From Tistrella mobilis (GTDB lineage: Bacteria; Pseudomonadota; Alphaproteobacteria; Tistrellales; Tistrellaceae), in contig NZ_CP121017.1 in assembly GCF_041468085.1 (NCBI RefSeq), forward strand, positions 4,375,501 to 4,439,500: a stretch of DNA of 64,000 nt. The letters are read 5' to 3'. Of this stretch, positions 35,251 through 43,962 are shown piece by piece. The first letter of the stretch is position 1. Each line of letters begins with the position of its first letter. The position numbers and the translations under genes are program-made. Under the pieces are notes generated by a model. That model was given only the letters and a program-made list of their open reading frames with translations, ran no database searches and was not told the DNA's origin.

Positions 35251-35673
35251 GGGAAGACCGTGCCCTCGTTCTACTTCTCTCGACCTTAAGCGTCCGCAGG
35301 TGGGGTCGGGGCACCACGCAATCCTGCGGCCTCCTGGCTGCGCCCCGATGTCCGGGGCCGGCGTACTGTCGTGGAACCGCGCGTATTGTTCGCGCGTTGG
35401 TATTTGTCGTTCGTTCTTGGTGGTATCGTTCGGATGGTCCGGCAGTCCCGTCCGGGAAGGGACAACGGGACCAGAACCCGCCGGAAGATCAATCGCGGTA
35501 CGGTCGCATGCTGCGACGCGATCGCGACCAGAGCTTTCCGGTTGCCGTTCATGATTTTCCGGATATAAGGGATTTTCAAGCCCTTTTTTGCGGCGCAAAA
35601 TAGGGCCTTATTTCCAATGGGGCGCCCTCAGGGTAAGATTCGACACAGAACCCCGCCACGACAGGACGAAAAG
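35251..35673. promoter_or_regulatory. ccr/ecm divergent regulatory region
   Basis: 423 bases lie between the two starts. There is a CGCGCG-N7-CGCGCG repeat (35378-35383 and 35391-35396) on the ccr side. An AT-rich tract (35550-35615) next to ecm contains GATATAAGG, a -10-like box, and the dyad listed separately. An AAGGG/CCCTT pair (35567-35571 and 35581-35585) overlaps that dyad, so two structures may exclude each other. No small gene is evident. Confidence 0.6.
35581..35605. promoter_or_regulatory. Strong operator-like dyad upstream of ecm
   Basis: CCCTTTTTTGCG (35581-35592) and CGCAAAATAGGG (35594-35605) match as inverted repeats at 11 of 12 positions around a single G. The core TTTTGCG-G-CGCAAAA is perfect. 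It ends 68 bases before the ecm start, a natural operator position. Its AT content stands out from the surroundings. Confidence 0.6.
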
Positions 35674-37704
35674 ATGCCGAAGCAGCCGAATTCCGCCGCA
35701 GAAGCGGCAAGCGGCGCCATGCCGCGCCGCGATACGCCCTGGCTGATGCGCACCTATGCCGGCCACTCCTCGGCGGAGGAGAGCAACAAACTGTACCGCA
35801 CCAATCTGTCGCGCGGTCAGACCGGTCTCTCCGTCGCCTTCGACCTGCCGACCCAGACCGGCTATGACGCCGACCATGTGCTCGCCAGGGGAGAGGTGGG
35901 CAAGGTGGGCGTGCCGATCTGTCATATCGGCGACATGATGACGCTCTTCGACGGCATCCCGCTTGAGCGGATGAACACCTCGATGACGATCAATGCGACC
36001 GCAGCCTGGCTGCTGTCGCTCTACATCGCCACCGCCGAGAAGCAGGGAGCGCCGCGGGCATCGCTCCAGGGCACGACCCAGAACGACATCATCAAGGAAT
36101 ATCTGTCGCGCGGCACCTATGTCTTCCCGCCCAAGCCCAGCCTGAACCTGATCGCCGACACCATCGCCTTCACCTACCGGGAACTGCCCAAGTGGAACCC
36201 GACCAATGTCTGCTCCTACCATCTGCAGGAAGCAGGGGCGACGCCCGAGCAGGAACTGGCCTATGCACTGGCGACGGCGGTGGCGGTGCTGGATACGGTG
36301 CGCGCCGGCGGTCAGGTGCCTGAGGCGGATCTGCCGCAGGTGGTGGGACGGATCAGCTTTTTCGTGAATGCCGGCATCCGCTTCGTCACCGAGCTTTGCA
36401 AGATGCGCGCCTTCACCGAGCTTTGGGACGAGATCACCCGCGACCGTTACGGCGTTGCGGAAGAGAAGTTCCGCCGCTTCCGCTACGGCGTGCAGGTGAA
36501 CTCGCTGGGCCTGACCGAGCAGCAGCCCGAGAACAACGTCTACCGCATCCTGCTGGAAATGCTGGCGGTGGTGCTGTCCAAGAACGCCCGCGCCCGCGCC
36601 GTGCAGCTGCCGGCCTGGAACGAGGCTCTGGGCCTGCCGCGCCCCTGGGACCAGCAGTGGTCGCTGCGCCTGCAGCAGATCGTCGCCATGGAAACCGATC
36701 TTCTGGAATACGGCGATCTGTTCGACGGTTCACCGGTGGTGGCGGCCAAGGTCGAGGAGCTGAAGGCCGGCGCCCGCGCCGAACTGGCCCGGATCGAGGA
36801 GATGGGCGGCGCGGTGACCGCGGTCGAGAGCGGCTACATGAAGCAGCGGCTGGTCGAGAGCAATGCCCGCCGCGTGGCCGCGATCGAATCGGGAGAGATG
36901 GCGGTGATCGGCGTCAACAAGTTCGTCGAGACTGCGCCGTCGCCGCTGACCTCTGGCGAGGATGGCGCCATCCTGACCGTCGACCCCGGTGTCGAACGCC
37001 GACAGATCGAGAAGCTTCAGGCCCACAAGGCCGCTCGTGATGCGACAGCGGTCGAGGCGAGCCTCGCCGAACTTGCTCGTGCGGCCAAGGAAGGCCGCAA
37101 TATCATGGAAAGCTCGATCGCCTGCGCCCATGCCGGCGTCACCACCGGGGAATGGGCAGAGACGCTGCGCCAGATCTTCGGCGAATACAGGGCACCCACC
37201 GGCGTCGGCGGCAGCGTGGTCGAGGTGCGTGGCGATCGCGACCGGACCGAGGCGGTGCGCGCCAAGGTCGACAGCCTGTCGGACCGCCTGGGCCGCCGGC
37301 TGAAATTCCTGGTCGGCAAGCCCGGTCTCGATGGCCATTCCAACGGTGCCGAGCAGATCGCCCTGAAGGCCCGCGACTGCGGTATGGAGGTGGTCTACGA
37401 GGGCATCCGCCTCACCCCGGCCCAGATCGTCAATGCCGCTCTTGAAGAGAGCGTTCACGTTGTGGGCCTGTCGATCCTGTCGGGCAGCCATAACGAGCTG
37501 GTCGCCGATGTCATGCGCCGCATGGCCGAAGCCGGGCTCACCGACGTGCCGGTGATCGTGGGCGGCATCATCCCCGACGAGGATGCCCGCAAGCTGAAGG
37601 CGGCCGGCGTCGCCCGGGTCTACACGCCCAAGGACTTCGAAATCACCCAGATCATGGCCGACATCGTCGACCTGGTCGACGGGCTCAGCCGCGAAGCGGC
37701 GTGA
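35674..37704 (+). CDS. ecm: Ethylmalonyl-CoA mutase
   Basis: A 676-residue single-chain coenzyme-B12 mutase that turns (2R)-ethylmalonyl-CoA into (2S)-methylsuccinyl-CoA. The substrate barrel shows YAGHSSAEESNKLYR and AFDLPTQTGYDADHVLARGEVG, the Ecm/Icm-type version rather than methylmalonyl-CoA mutase (DLPTHRGYDSD). The C-terminal B12 domain has DGHSNG with the cobalt-ligand His555. AGGA at 35663 supports ATG 35674. Ecm lies opposite ccr, with mcd next, so three specific pathway enzymes sit together. Confidence 0.94.
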   Translation: MPKQPNSAAEAASGAMPRRDTPWLMRTYAGHSSAEESNKLYRTNLSRGQTGLSVAFDLPTQTGYDADHVLARGEVGKVGVPICHIGDMMTLFDGIPLERMNTSMTINATAAWLLSLYIATAEKQGAPRASLQGTTQNDIIKEYLSRGTYVFPPKPSLNLIADTIAFTYRELPKWNPTNVCSYHLQEAGATPEQELAYALATAVAVLDTVRAGGQVPEADLPQVVGRISFFVNAGIRFVTELCKMRAFTELWDEITRDRYGVAEEKFRRFRYGVQVNSLGLTEQQPENNVYRILLEMLAVVLSKNARARAVQLPAWNEALGLPRPWDQQWSLRLQQIVAMETDLLEYGDLFDGSPVVAAKVEELKAGARAELARIEEMGGAVTAVESGYMKQRLVESNARRVAAIESGEMAVIGVNKFVETAPSPLTSGEDGAILTVDPGVERRQIEKLQAHKAARDATAVEASLAELARAAKEGRNIMESSIACAHAGVTTGEWAETLRQIFGEYRAPTGVGGSVVEVRGDRDRTEAVRAKVDSLSDRLGRRLKFLVGKPGLDGHSNGAEQIALKARDCGMEVVYEGIRLTPAQIVNAALEESVHVVGLSILSGSHNELVADVMRRMAEAGLTDVPVIVGGIIPDEDARKLKAAGVARVYTPKDFEITQIMADIVDLVDGLSREAA

Positions 37705-38210
37705 TGTCCGCGAGCCACGAAAACCGGGCGGCAGACCGCCGCCCGGTTCTGATCTCGGCCTGCCTTCTGGGCAGGCCGGTTCGTTTCGACGGCCGGGGTG
37801 CCGCGCGACCGCATCCGCTGATCAACGATCTCATGGCCGAAGGCCGGCTGATCCCGCTCTGCCCCGAGATGGCGGGCGGTCTGCCGACACCACGACCGCC
37901 GGCGGAGCTCGACAGTCGCCGCCGGGTGATCGATGCAACCGGCACCGATGTCACCGCAGCGTTTTCAGCCGGTGCCCGCATCGCCGTCGAAACTGCCCTG
38001 GCCCGTGGGGTGCGCCTGGCGCTGCTCAAGGCGCGGAGCCCGTCCTGCGGGGTCGGGCGGATCCATGACGGCAGCTTCAGCGGCCGGCTGATCCCAGGCG
38101 ACGGCCTGACGGCCGAGGCTCTTACCGCCGCCGGTATCGAAGTATTTGCCGACGATGATCTCGACGCCGCGGCCCGGCGGCTGGCCGAGATCGATGGCCC
38201 GAATGGTTGA
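37704..38210 (+). CDS. DUF523 family protein
   Basis: A 168-residue cytosolic protein with the DUF523 pattern: LISACLLGRPVRFDG, then LCPEMAGGLPTPRPPAE and LKARSPSCGVGRIHDGSFSG. The conserved Cys residues (in SACLLG, LCPE and SPSCG) suggest a metal or Fe-S site. No biochemical function is established to my knowledge. Its ATG overlaps the ecm stop by one base (TGATG), so it is probably coupled to ecm. Confidence 0.85.
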   Translation: MSASHENRAADRRPVLISACLLGRPVRFDGRGAARPHPLINDLMAEGRLIPLCPEMAGGLPTPRPPAELDSRRRVIDATGTDVTAAFSAGARIAVETALARGVRLALLKARSPSCGVGRIHDGSFSGRLIPGDGLTAEALTAAGIEVFADDDLDAAARRLAEIDGPNG

Positions 38211-38222
38211 TCAGCCGGGGAT

Positions 38223-38366
38223 TCACTTCGTCTCGACCGACAGACCGCCATTGCCGACCTCCACCTCGACTCCGCTCTTCTGACTCTCCTGATAATACTG
38301 ATAGCCACCGACGGCGACGATCACGAGCAGAGCACCGATAATCAGATACAGAACGTTCCGGCTCAT
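38223..38366 (-). CDS. Conserved small single-span membrane protein
   Basis: A 47-residue protein: one membrane helix (residues about 5-22, NVLYLIIGALLVIVAVGGYQ) followed by a short periplasmic tail ending in VEVEVGNGGLSVETK. I recall very similar 45-50 residue proteins in other alphaproteobacteria, with no assigned function. A clear GAGGT eight bases before ATG 38366 supports translation. It is convergent with DUF523. Confidence 0.75.
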   Translation of the reverse strand: MSRNVLYLIIGALLVIVAVGGYQYYQESQKSGVEVEVGNGGLSVETK

Positions 38367-38621
38367 TTGTATGACCTCGTATCTTTCGGGGGCAACGAAT
38401 GTCACCCGACTTCGCTTGACCACATGACGTCATGAAAGATGTATCAGGTCAATCGATCGTAACGTTACAACGGGGTCCGCCCCTGAATGAACACGGGTTA
38501 TGTCATTTGATGGCGCCGGGCGATGACTTGATCCATGACATTGCCTTGGATCTGACGTCGCGTCATCGGCCGGCTTCCTGTAGCGTGGGAACCAGAGCGC
38601 CACCACTGCAGGACCCGGATC
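38367..38621. promoter_or_regulatory. Palindrome-rich region upstream of the BCCT transporter gene
   Basis: This gap of 255 bases between divergent genes holds a perfect 12-base palindrome CATGACGTCATG (38423-38434), a perfect 10-base palindrome GTAACGTTAC (38459-38468), and an interrupted repeat TGACG-tcg-CGTCA (38553-38565). Such a concentration suggests several regulator sites controlling the transporter. The GntR-family gene behind the transporter is the obvious local candidate. Confidence 0.45.
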
Positions 38622-40607
38622 ATGCTAAGGATGACGATCAACCCGCCGGTCTTCTTCGGCGCCGCTTCCATCATCCTCGCCTTTGTGGTCGCAGGGGCCG
38701 CGATACCCGAGCAGATGGAAGCATTGTTCACCGTCGTCCAAAGCGAGATCCTGCATCGCTTCGGCTGGTTCTATATCCTGGTGGTCGCGATCTTCCTGGG
38801 CATGGCCCTGTTTCTCGGCTTCAGCCGCTTTGGGCGCCTGAAACTCGGCCCGGACGACTCCGAACCGGATTTCCGCTATGGCTCGTGGGTGGCCATGCTC
38901 TTTGCCGCCGGTATGGGCATCGGGCTCATGTTCTTTGCGGTCGGCGAGCCCATGACCCATTTCGCGAGCCCGCCTGTGGTCGAGCCCCGCTCGATCGAGG
39001 CGCAACGCTCTGCGATGAACATCACCTTCTTCCACTGGGGCATCCACGCCTGGGCGATCTATGCCATCGTCGGCCTGTCGCTCGCCTATTTCGGCTATCG
39101 CTACAATCTGCCGCTGACGATCCGCTCGGGCCTCTACCCTTTGCTGAAAGAGCGGATCCATGGGCCGATCGGTCATGCGGTCGATATCTTCGCGATCTGC
39201 GGCACGGTCTTCGGTCTCGCCACCTCTCTGGGCTTCGGCGTCCTGCAGATCAATGCCGGTCTCGATCATCTGATCGGGCTTGAAGTCTCCCCCATCGTGC
39301 AGGTGACGCTGATCGCCGCCGTGACCGGTGTCGCCACCATCTCGGTGATCAGCGGCCTCGACAAGGGTGTGCGGATCCTGAGCGAGACCAATCTGGTGCT
39401 CGCCGTTGCGCTCATGCTCTTTGTGCTGGCCGTCGGGCCCACCACGATGCTGTTCCGGGCCTTCGTCCAGAACATCGGCATCTATCTCGACAATTTCGTC
39501 CTCAAGACCTTCAACCTTTATGCCTATGAACCGCGCTCGTGGATCTATTCCTGGACGCTGTTCTACTGGGCCTGGTGGATCTCGTGGTCGCCCTTCGTCG
39601 GCATGTTCATCGCCCGCATCTCGCGTGGTCGGACGGTGCGGGAATTCGTGATTGCGGTGCTGTTCGTGCCGCTGGGCTTCACCTTCCTGTGGATGACGGT
39701 ATTCGGTAACACGGCCATGTTCATCGACACCGAGGTCGCCAACGGCGCACTGGCCGCCGCGGTTGCCGAGGATGTGTCGGTCGCCCTGTTCCGGTTCCTC
39801 GAATATCTGCCGCTCTCGTCGATCACGGCGGTTCTGGCGGTGATGCTGGTGACGGTGTTCTTCGTGACCTCGTCGGATTCTGGTTCGATGGTGGTCGACA
39901 CCATCGCGTCGGGCGGGGCCACCAACACGCCGATCCCGCAGCGGGTGTTCTGGTGCGTGCTCGAAGGCGTGGTCGCGGCGGTCCTGTTGCTGGCCGGCGG
40001 TCTCTCGGCGCTCCAGACCGTCACCATCGCCAGTGCCCTGCCCTTCGCCGTGGTGATGCTGCTGCTGTGCTGGAGCCTGTTCCGCGGCATGAGCGCAGAT
40101 CTTGCCCACCGGCCGCTCGGTGCCCCCGTCCCCTCAACAGGTGTCCCGGGTGTGGAAGCCGGCTGGAAGCGCCGCCTTGGTCAGATCCTGCACACACCGG
40201 ACGAGAAGGACGTACGCCGCTTCCTGGATGGTACCGCCACGGATGCACTCCGGGCGGTGGCGGCGGAGTTCAACGGCCGCGGCCATCCGGCAGACGTGGA
40301 ACGCGACGATGCGACCGGCGGCATCTCGCTGGTGCTGCCGGCCGAAGGCGTACGGAACTTCATCTACGGCATTCAGCCGGCCAGCCATCCGCTGCCGGCC
40401 CTGACGGCGATGGATGCCGCCCGACCCGATCTGCGCCATGAAGCGCGCACCTGGTTCAGCGACGGCAGCCGTGGCTATGACGTCTATGGCCTGACCCGCG
40501 ATCAGCTGATAGCGGACGTGCTCGTCCAGTTCGACCACTACCAGTCCCTGGTCCGGTCACCCGGCGCCGCGCTCTTTGCAGGCGCGCCGGAACAGACACC
40601 AGAATAG
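38622..40607 (+). CDS. BCCT family transporter (BetT type)
   Basis: A 661-residue betaine/choline/carnitine transporter with twelve membrane helices. The sodium/proton-coupling region is [18 protein letters not shown], and the substrate-binding helix is [33 protein letters not shown] cytosolic C-terminal domain of about 150 residues (from about 510) is typical of BetT-like choline transporters and serves in osmotic control there. The likely cargo is choline or a betaine, for osmoprotection; no bet genes lie nearby. A GntR regulator gene follows. Confidence 0.93.
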   Translation: MLRMTINPPVFFGAASIILAFVVAGAAIPEQMEALFTVVQSEILHRFGWFYILVVAIFLGMALFLGFSRFGRLKLGPDDSEPDFRYGSWVAMLFAAGMGIGLMFFAVGEPMTHFASPPVVEPRSIEAQRSAMNITFFHWGIHAWAIYAIVGLSLAYFGYRYNLPLTIRSGLYPLLKERIHGPIGHAVDIFAICGTVFGLATSLGFGVLQINAGLDHLIGLEVSPIVQVTLIAAVTGVATISVISGLDKGVRILSETNLVLAVALMLFVLAVGPTTMLFRAFVQNIGIYLDNFVLKTFNLYAYEPRSWIYSWTLFYWAWWISWSPFVGMFIARISRGRTVREFVIAVLFVPLGFTFLWMTVFGNTAMFIDTEVANGALAAAVAEDVSVALFRFLEYLPLSSITAVLAVMLVTVFFVTSSDSGSMVVDTIASGGATNTPIPQRVFWCVLEGVVAAVLLLAGGLSALQTVTIASALPFAVVMLLLCWSLFRGMSADLAHRPLGAPVPSTGVPGVEAGWKRRLGQILHTPDEKDVRRFLDGTATDALRAVAAEFNGRGHPADVERDDATGGISLVLPAEGVRNFIYGIQPASHPLPALTAMDAARPDLRHEARTWFSDGSRGYDVYGLTRDQLIADVLVQFDHYQSLVRSPGAALFAGAPEQTPE

Positions 40608-40620
40608 GCTGGGCCATCCC

Positions 40621-41256
40621 ATGCTCCATCCATCCGCGGTCGCCATCACGGCCGGGCTCCGCAAGGCGATCATCGATGGCGCCTGCCCCGCCGGCACGGA
40701 ACTGCACCAGGATGCACTGGCAGGGGAGCATGGGGTCGATCCGGCCGTGATCCGTTCGGCCCTGCTGCAGCTGGATGCAGAAGGGCTGGTACGGATCACG
40801 CCGGGTGTCGGCGCCGTGGTGTCGTCGATCTCGCGAGAGGAAATCGACGATGTCTTCGATCTCAGGGTGATCCTGGAACCGCGGCTGCTACGCGAGGCAG
40901 TTCCTGCACTGACGCCGGCCGACTTCGCCCGGATCGAGACGATCCATCATCTGTTCATCGGCGCCGTTGCCGCCGGTGACATGGCCCGCTGGGGCGCCCT
41001 GAACGCCGAGTTGCATCTGGCCATGTACATGCATGCCCGCCGGCCGCGCAGCCTGCGCATCGTAACCGGGCTGCTGCAGACCTCGGATCGCTACACACGG
41101 CTTCAGCTCTCCACCACACCCTCTCCTGGCCGGGCAGAGCGCGAGCACGGCACATTGATCGCCCTCTGTCGAAGGGGTGAGATCGAAGCAGCCTGTCAGG
41201 TGCTGACCGCTCATATCGAAGGGGTGCGGGCGGATCTGCATGCCGCCCTCACCTGA
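40621..41256 (+). CDS. GntR family transcriptional regulator (FCD domain)
   Basis: A 211-residue regulator. The N-terminal winged helix (residues about 8-70) has LRKAIIDGACPAGTELHQDALAG and VIRSALLQLDAEGLV. The FCD effector domain follows with FDLRVILEPRLLREA, ELHLAMYMHARRP and REHGTLIALCRRG, whose His residues usually bind a metal that holds a carboxylate ligand. ATG 40621 lies 13 bases after the transporter stop, so it is probably cotranscribed with it and controls it. Confidence 0.88.
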   Translation: MLHPSAVAITAGLRKAIIDGACPAGTELHQDALAGEHGVDPAVIRSALLQLDAEGLVRITPGVGAVVSSISREEIDDVFDLRVILEPRLLREAVPALTPADFARIETIHHLFIGAVAAGDMARWGALNAELHLAMYMHARRPRSLRIVTGLLQTSDRYTRLQLSTTPSPGRAEREHGTLIALCRRGEIEAACQVLTAHIEGVRADLHAALT

Positions 41257-41275
41257 CCGACGGCATCGGCCCGTA

Positions 41276-41686
41276 TCAGGGATGCATGCGCGCACCCTTG
41301 GTGATCCGGTCAACCACACGCCGATCTGCCCTGATCCCCAGCCCGACCAGCTTCGCGGTCTCGGGCTGCTGCTCTGCAAATACAGCGCGGTTGGCAGCAT
41401 CGTGGCCGGTTGCAAACATGTCTTCGACATAGAGCGCCGGCACCACTTCCCGCTCCAGGCAGCGGCGGCGGATGGTGACGAGCGTCTGGCCGTCAGCCGC
41501 CAGCACAATTACCGGTTGGATCGACAGCGGCAATGCGATATTGCCGGCAGCATCGCGGTAAGGCTCCCCCATGATCTCGGGCGCCGCCCCGGTGACGCCG
41601 CTCATCAGAAACGCCGTGACGTTCAGCTTCTGCCACACGGCAAGGTCATCGCGCACCACCAGCGCGATCTTGGTCTCGAACTGCAT
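41276..41686 (-). CDS. DUF2000 family protein
   Basis: A 136-residue protein recognised by KIALVVRDDLAVWQKLNVTAF at the start and MSGVTGAAPEIMGEPYRDA, the DUF2000 pattern. The fold is thought to resemble peptidyl-tRNA hydrolase-like or nucleotide-binding proteins; function is unknown. It begins 15 bases after the marR-like gene on the same strand, so the two form a likely operon in which the regulator responds to the same stimulus. Confidence 0.8.
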   Translation of the reverse strand: MQFETKIALVVRDDLAVWQKLNVTAFLMSGVTGAAPEIMGEPYRDAAGNIALPLSIQPVIVLAADGQTLVTIRRRCLEREVVPALYVEDMFATGHDAANRAVFAEQQPETAKLVGLGIRADRRVVDRITKGARMHP

Positions 41687-41701
41687 ATCCCCGCAGGCTC
41701 C

Positions 41702-42127
41702 TTAAGAGAGGGGGGCGGCTGCGATCCGGCGGAGGAGCGATTTCAGCTCCTCTGCTGCCGGGCCACCCAGAGCCGCATCGACATCGGCATTGAGCGCATC
41801 CATCTCCGCCTGGAGCGGATCGCGCAGCGCCCGGCCGCGGTCGGTCAGATGCAGAGCGTTGACTCGCCGGTCCTCTGCGGATGGCCGACGCGCGATCAAC
41901 TCCAGCTTCACCAGACGGTCGATCACGCCGGTGATGGTAGCGCTGTCCAGCACCAGCCGCGCGCCAATGGTCGCGCCGCTCTGGCCGTCCTCTTCCCACA
42001 AGACCTGGAGCACGGCGTACTGAACCGGTGTCACTCCATGCCGGGCCAGCCGGTCACGGGCCGCCCGGGTGACAGCCTGCGCGGCCTTGCCGGTCAGGAA
42101 ACTGATGCAGTCTTCGATGCGGTTCAT
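41702..42127 (-). CDS. MarR family transcriptional regulator
   Basis: A 141-residue winged-helix repressor. VTPVQYAVLQVLWEEDGQSGATIGARLVLDSATITGVIDRL covers the DNA-binding helices, and RRPSAEDRRVNALHLTDRG is the wing, with the Asp-Arg pair typical of MarR proteins. The dimerisation helices lie at both ends. I choose ATG 42127 over ATG 42148 because operator-like repeats (42137-42164) overlap the earlier start. It is probably autoregulated and controls the DUF2000 gene. Confidence 0.88.
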   Translation of the reverse strand: MNRIEDCISFLTGKAAQAVTRAARDRLARHGVTPVQYAVLQVLWEEDGQSGATIGARLVLDSATITGVIDRLVKLELIARRPSAEDRRVNALHLTDRGRALRDPLQAEMDALNADVDAALGGPAAEELKSLLRRIAAAPLS

Positions 42128-42136
42128 AAGATAAAC

Positions 42137-42164
42137 TCTCGCATACATATATCTCGTATACGAG
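42137..42164. promoter_or_regulatory. Operator-like repeats in front of the marR-type gene
   Basis: CTCGTATACGAG (42153-42164) is a perfect 12-base palindrome. TCTCGTATAC (42152-42161) recurs as TCTCGCATAC (42137-42146), a nine-of-ten direct repeat with a 15-base period. The block ends ten bases before ATG 42127. This is the usual arrangement of an autoregulatory MarR operator. Confidence 0.6.
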
Positions 42165-42207
42165 TCTTTTTATCGGCCGATATCGCGGGACGAATGACAG
42201 GCCTGCC

Positions 42208-42894
42208 TTACATCAGCGGCACGCCAGCGATCCAGCGATGGCCTGCGAAAAGGGCCATATAAACCACGAGCGCCACCAGCCAGCGCCACCAGGCGATCTC
42301 GGCAAAGGCCCCCCTGGCCTTGCCCGCGAAGATCGCGGCAAAGGGAATATAAGAGCTGGCGCCGGTAAACAGCATCCACGAGACCGGCATGTCGCGGCGC
42401 TTGCGGATCTCGATCAGCCGGCTGCCGGCAAGGGCGACGACAAAGATCGTGAGGCCCAGAATTGTGGTGGCAAGATCGCCATTGGCCAGAATATGGGCCA
42501 CAGCCCAGATCATGATCCCCCACATCAGCGGGTGGCGGGTGATCTTGAGCACGCCGACCGCCTTGGGTGCAGGCGCGCCGGCGGCATCGGCCCCGGCCAT
42601 GGTCGGGTTGCGCTGGGTCAGCCCCAGCACCGCGAAGGCAACCGCGAACAGCATCAGCGTGAAGGCCAGATGGCGCAGCGCGCCGCTGCCGTCCCAGAGC
42701 GGCACATATGGGGCCTGCCCATAGCCCCAGATCAGAATGCCGAGCGAGAAGAGCGCCACCAGAGAAAAGAGGGCGCGATAGGCGCCCTCACCCAGCGAGG
42801 CGATCATATAGCGTCTGACGGCCGGGATGCCCGGCACCAGATGTGTGATGAGGAACAGCACCGCGCCGATGGCGAGGCCGATCATCTGATGCAT
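42208..42894 (-). CDS. NnrU family membrane protein
   Basis: A 228-residue inner-membrane protein with about six helices and the NnrU pattern: LAFTLMLFAVAFAVLGLTQRNP, KITRHPLMWGIMIWAVAHILANGD and SRLIEIRKRRDMPVSW. NnrU was first seen near denitrification genes and is a relative of isoprenylcysteine methyltransferase-like membrane proteins. No denitrification genes are present here, so the role is open. Confidence 0.85.
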   Translation of the reverse strand: MHQMIGLAIGAVLFLITHLVPGIPAVRRYMIASLGEGAYRALFSLVALFSLGILIWGYGQAPYVPLWDGSGALRHLAFTLMLFAVAFAVLGLTQRNPTMAGADAAGAPAPKAVGVLKITRHPLMWGIMIWAVAHILANGDLATTILGLTIFVVALAGSRLIEIRKRRDMPVSWMLFTGASSYIPFAAIFAGKARGAFAEIAWWRWLVALVVYMALFAGHRWIAGVPLM

Positions 42895-43031
42895 GGATCC
42901 CGTCCTCTGCTTTTTTATGGCACGTGCCCGTGCCCGATCATGCTCAACGCAGCATGACGCAGCAGGATGACGGGTTCAATCCCGGGCAGGTGGCCCGCGC
43001 GGAACATGTTCCGGCTCGGAATATTTCCGGC

Positions 43032-43373
43032 TCAGAACATGTTGAGTTCGAGCCGGGCATCCTCGCTCATCATCTCCGGGGTCCATGGCGGATCCCAGAC
43101 CACCTCGACGGTCACGTCGGAAATACCGGCGATGTCGCGGATCTTGGTCTCGATCTCGACCGGCAGGCTTTCGGCCACCGGGCACATCGGTGAGGTGAGC
43201 GTCATGCGGATATAGGCCAGGTCGCCCGCATCGATACGCACCTCGTAGATCAGCCCCAGATCATAGATGTTGACCGGGATCTCGGGATCATAGCAGCTGC
43301 GCAGCACATCGATCACCGCGGCTTCAAGATCGCCCGGCTCGTCCTGTGGCAATGGCTTGGTGTTGTCGGTCAT
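43032..43373 (-). CDS. sufT: SufT-type Fe-S assembly protein (DUF59/MIP18)
   Basis: A 113-residue MIP18 domain protein. VIDVLRSCYDPEIPVNIYDLGLIYEVRI and MTLTSPMCPVAESLPVEI carry the family DPE, NIYDLGL and TxPxCP motifs; the Cys in SPMCPV is the reactive one. It helps Fe-S cluster maturation. It is the last gene of the suf operon, 74 bases after sufU. Upstream in-frame starts exist but add only non-conserved residues. Confidence 0.88.
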   Translation of the reverse strand: MTDNTKPLPQDEPGDLEAAVIDVLRSCYDPEIPVNIYDLGLIYEVRIDAGDLAYIRMTLTSPMCPVAESLPVEIETKIRDIAGISDVTVEVVWDPPWTPEMMSEDARLELNMF

Positions 43374-43447
43374 ATCGCCTGCTTCCGTTCGAAACCCGTC
43401 GTCTCCGGCCGCCTGCATCGGGCTGGCCTGATGGTTGGGGCGCCGCT

Positions 43448-43951
43448 TCACTCGGTCGAGACCGGGCCGCCGGCCCGGTCTGCATCCCCACCGTTCTCCA
43501 GTGCCCGGGCCAGCGTGTGCCAGGGCAGGGTCGCGCATTTCACCCGGCTCGGAAATTCACGCACGCCCCCGAGTGCCGCCAGCACGCCCAGCGTCGCCTC
43601 GACCTCCGGATGGTCGAGCGCCCGCGGATCGGCACCGGTCACCAGATCACGGAAGCGCATGAACATATCTGCGATCTCGGTCCGGCTGCGGCCCTGCACC
43701 ACCTCGGTCATCATCGATGCAGACGCGGTGGAGATGGCGCAGCCACGACCCTTGAAGGCGATCTCCGCCACCCGGTCCTCCTTGAACCTCAGATCGACCG
43801 TCACCTCGTCGCCGCAGAGCGGGTTATGCCCATGGGCGCTGGCATCGGCCGGGTCCAGCCGGCCGAAATGCCGCGGGTTGCGGTTATGCTCCAGGATGAT
43901 CTGCTGATAGAGCGACCGGAGGTCGTCGTCGAGGGCAGTATCGGCCGGCAT
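43448..43951 (-). CDS. sufU: SufU Fe-S scaffold / sulfurtransferase protein
   Basis: A 167-residue IscU/SufU-fold protein. LYQQIILEHNRNPRHFG at the start, NPLCGDEVTVDL, GRGCAISTASASMM and the C-terminal VKCATLPWHTL supply the three conserved Cys and Asp. The 18-20 residue insertion before RVKCATL marks SufU rather than IscU. SufU takes sulfur from SufS. It follows sufS by 11 bases. Confidence 0.92.
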   Translation of the reverse strand: MPADTALDDDLRSLYQQIILEHNRNPRHFGRLDPADASAHGHNPLCGDEVTVDLRFKEDRVAEIAFKGRGCAISTASASMMTEVVQGRSRTEIADMFMRFRDLVTGADPRALDHPEVEATLGVLAALGGVREFPSRVKCATLPWHTLARALENGGDADRAGGPVSTE

Positions 43952-43962
43952 GGCGGGTCTCC

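Noticed and set aside
38625-40109. Minus-strand frame opposite the BCCT gene
   Set aside because: Charged, repetitive composition (His, Glu, Arg, Asp) mirrors the hydrophobic codons of the transporter; a typical artefact.
42970-42990. tRNA-like T-loop (GGGTTCAATCCC)
   Set aside because: No cloverleaf can be built around it; there is no anticodon arm or acceptor stem at the right distances.
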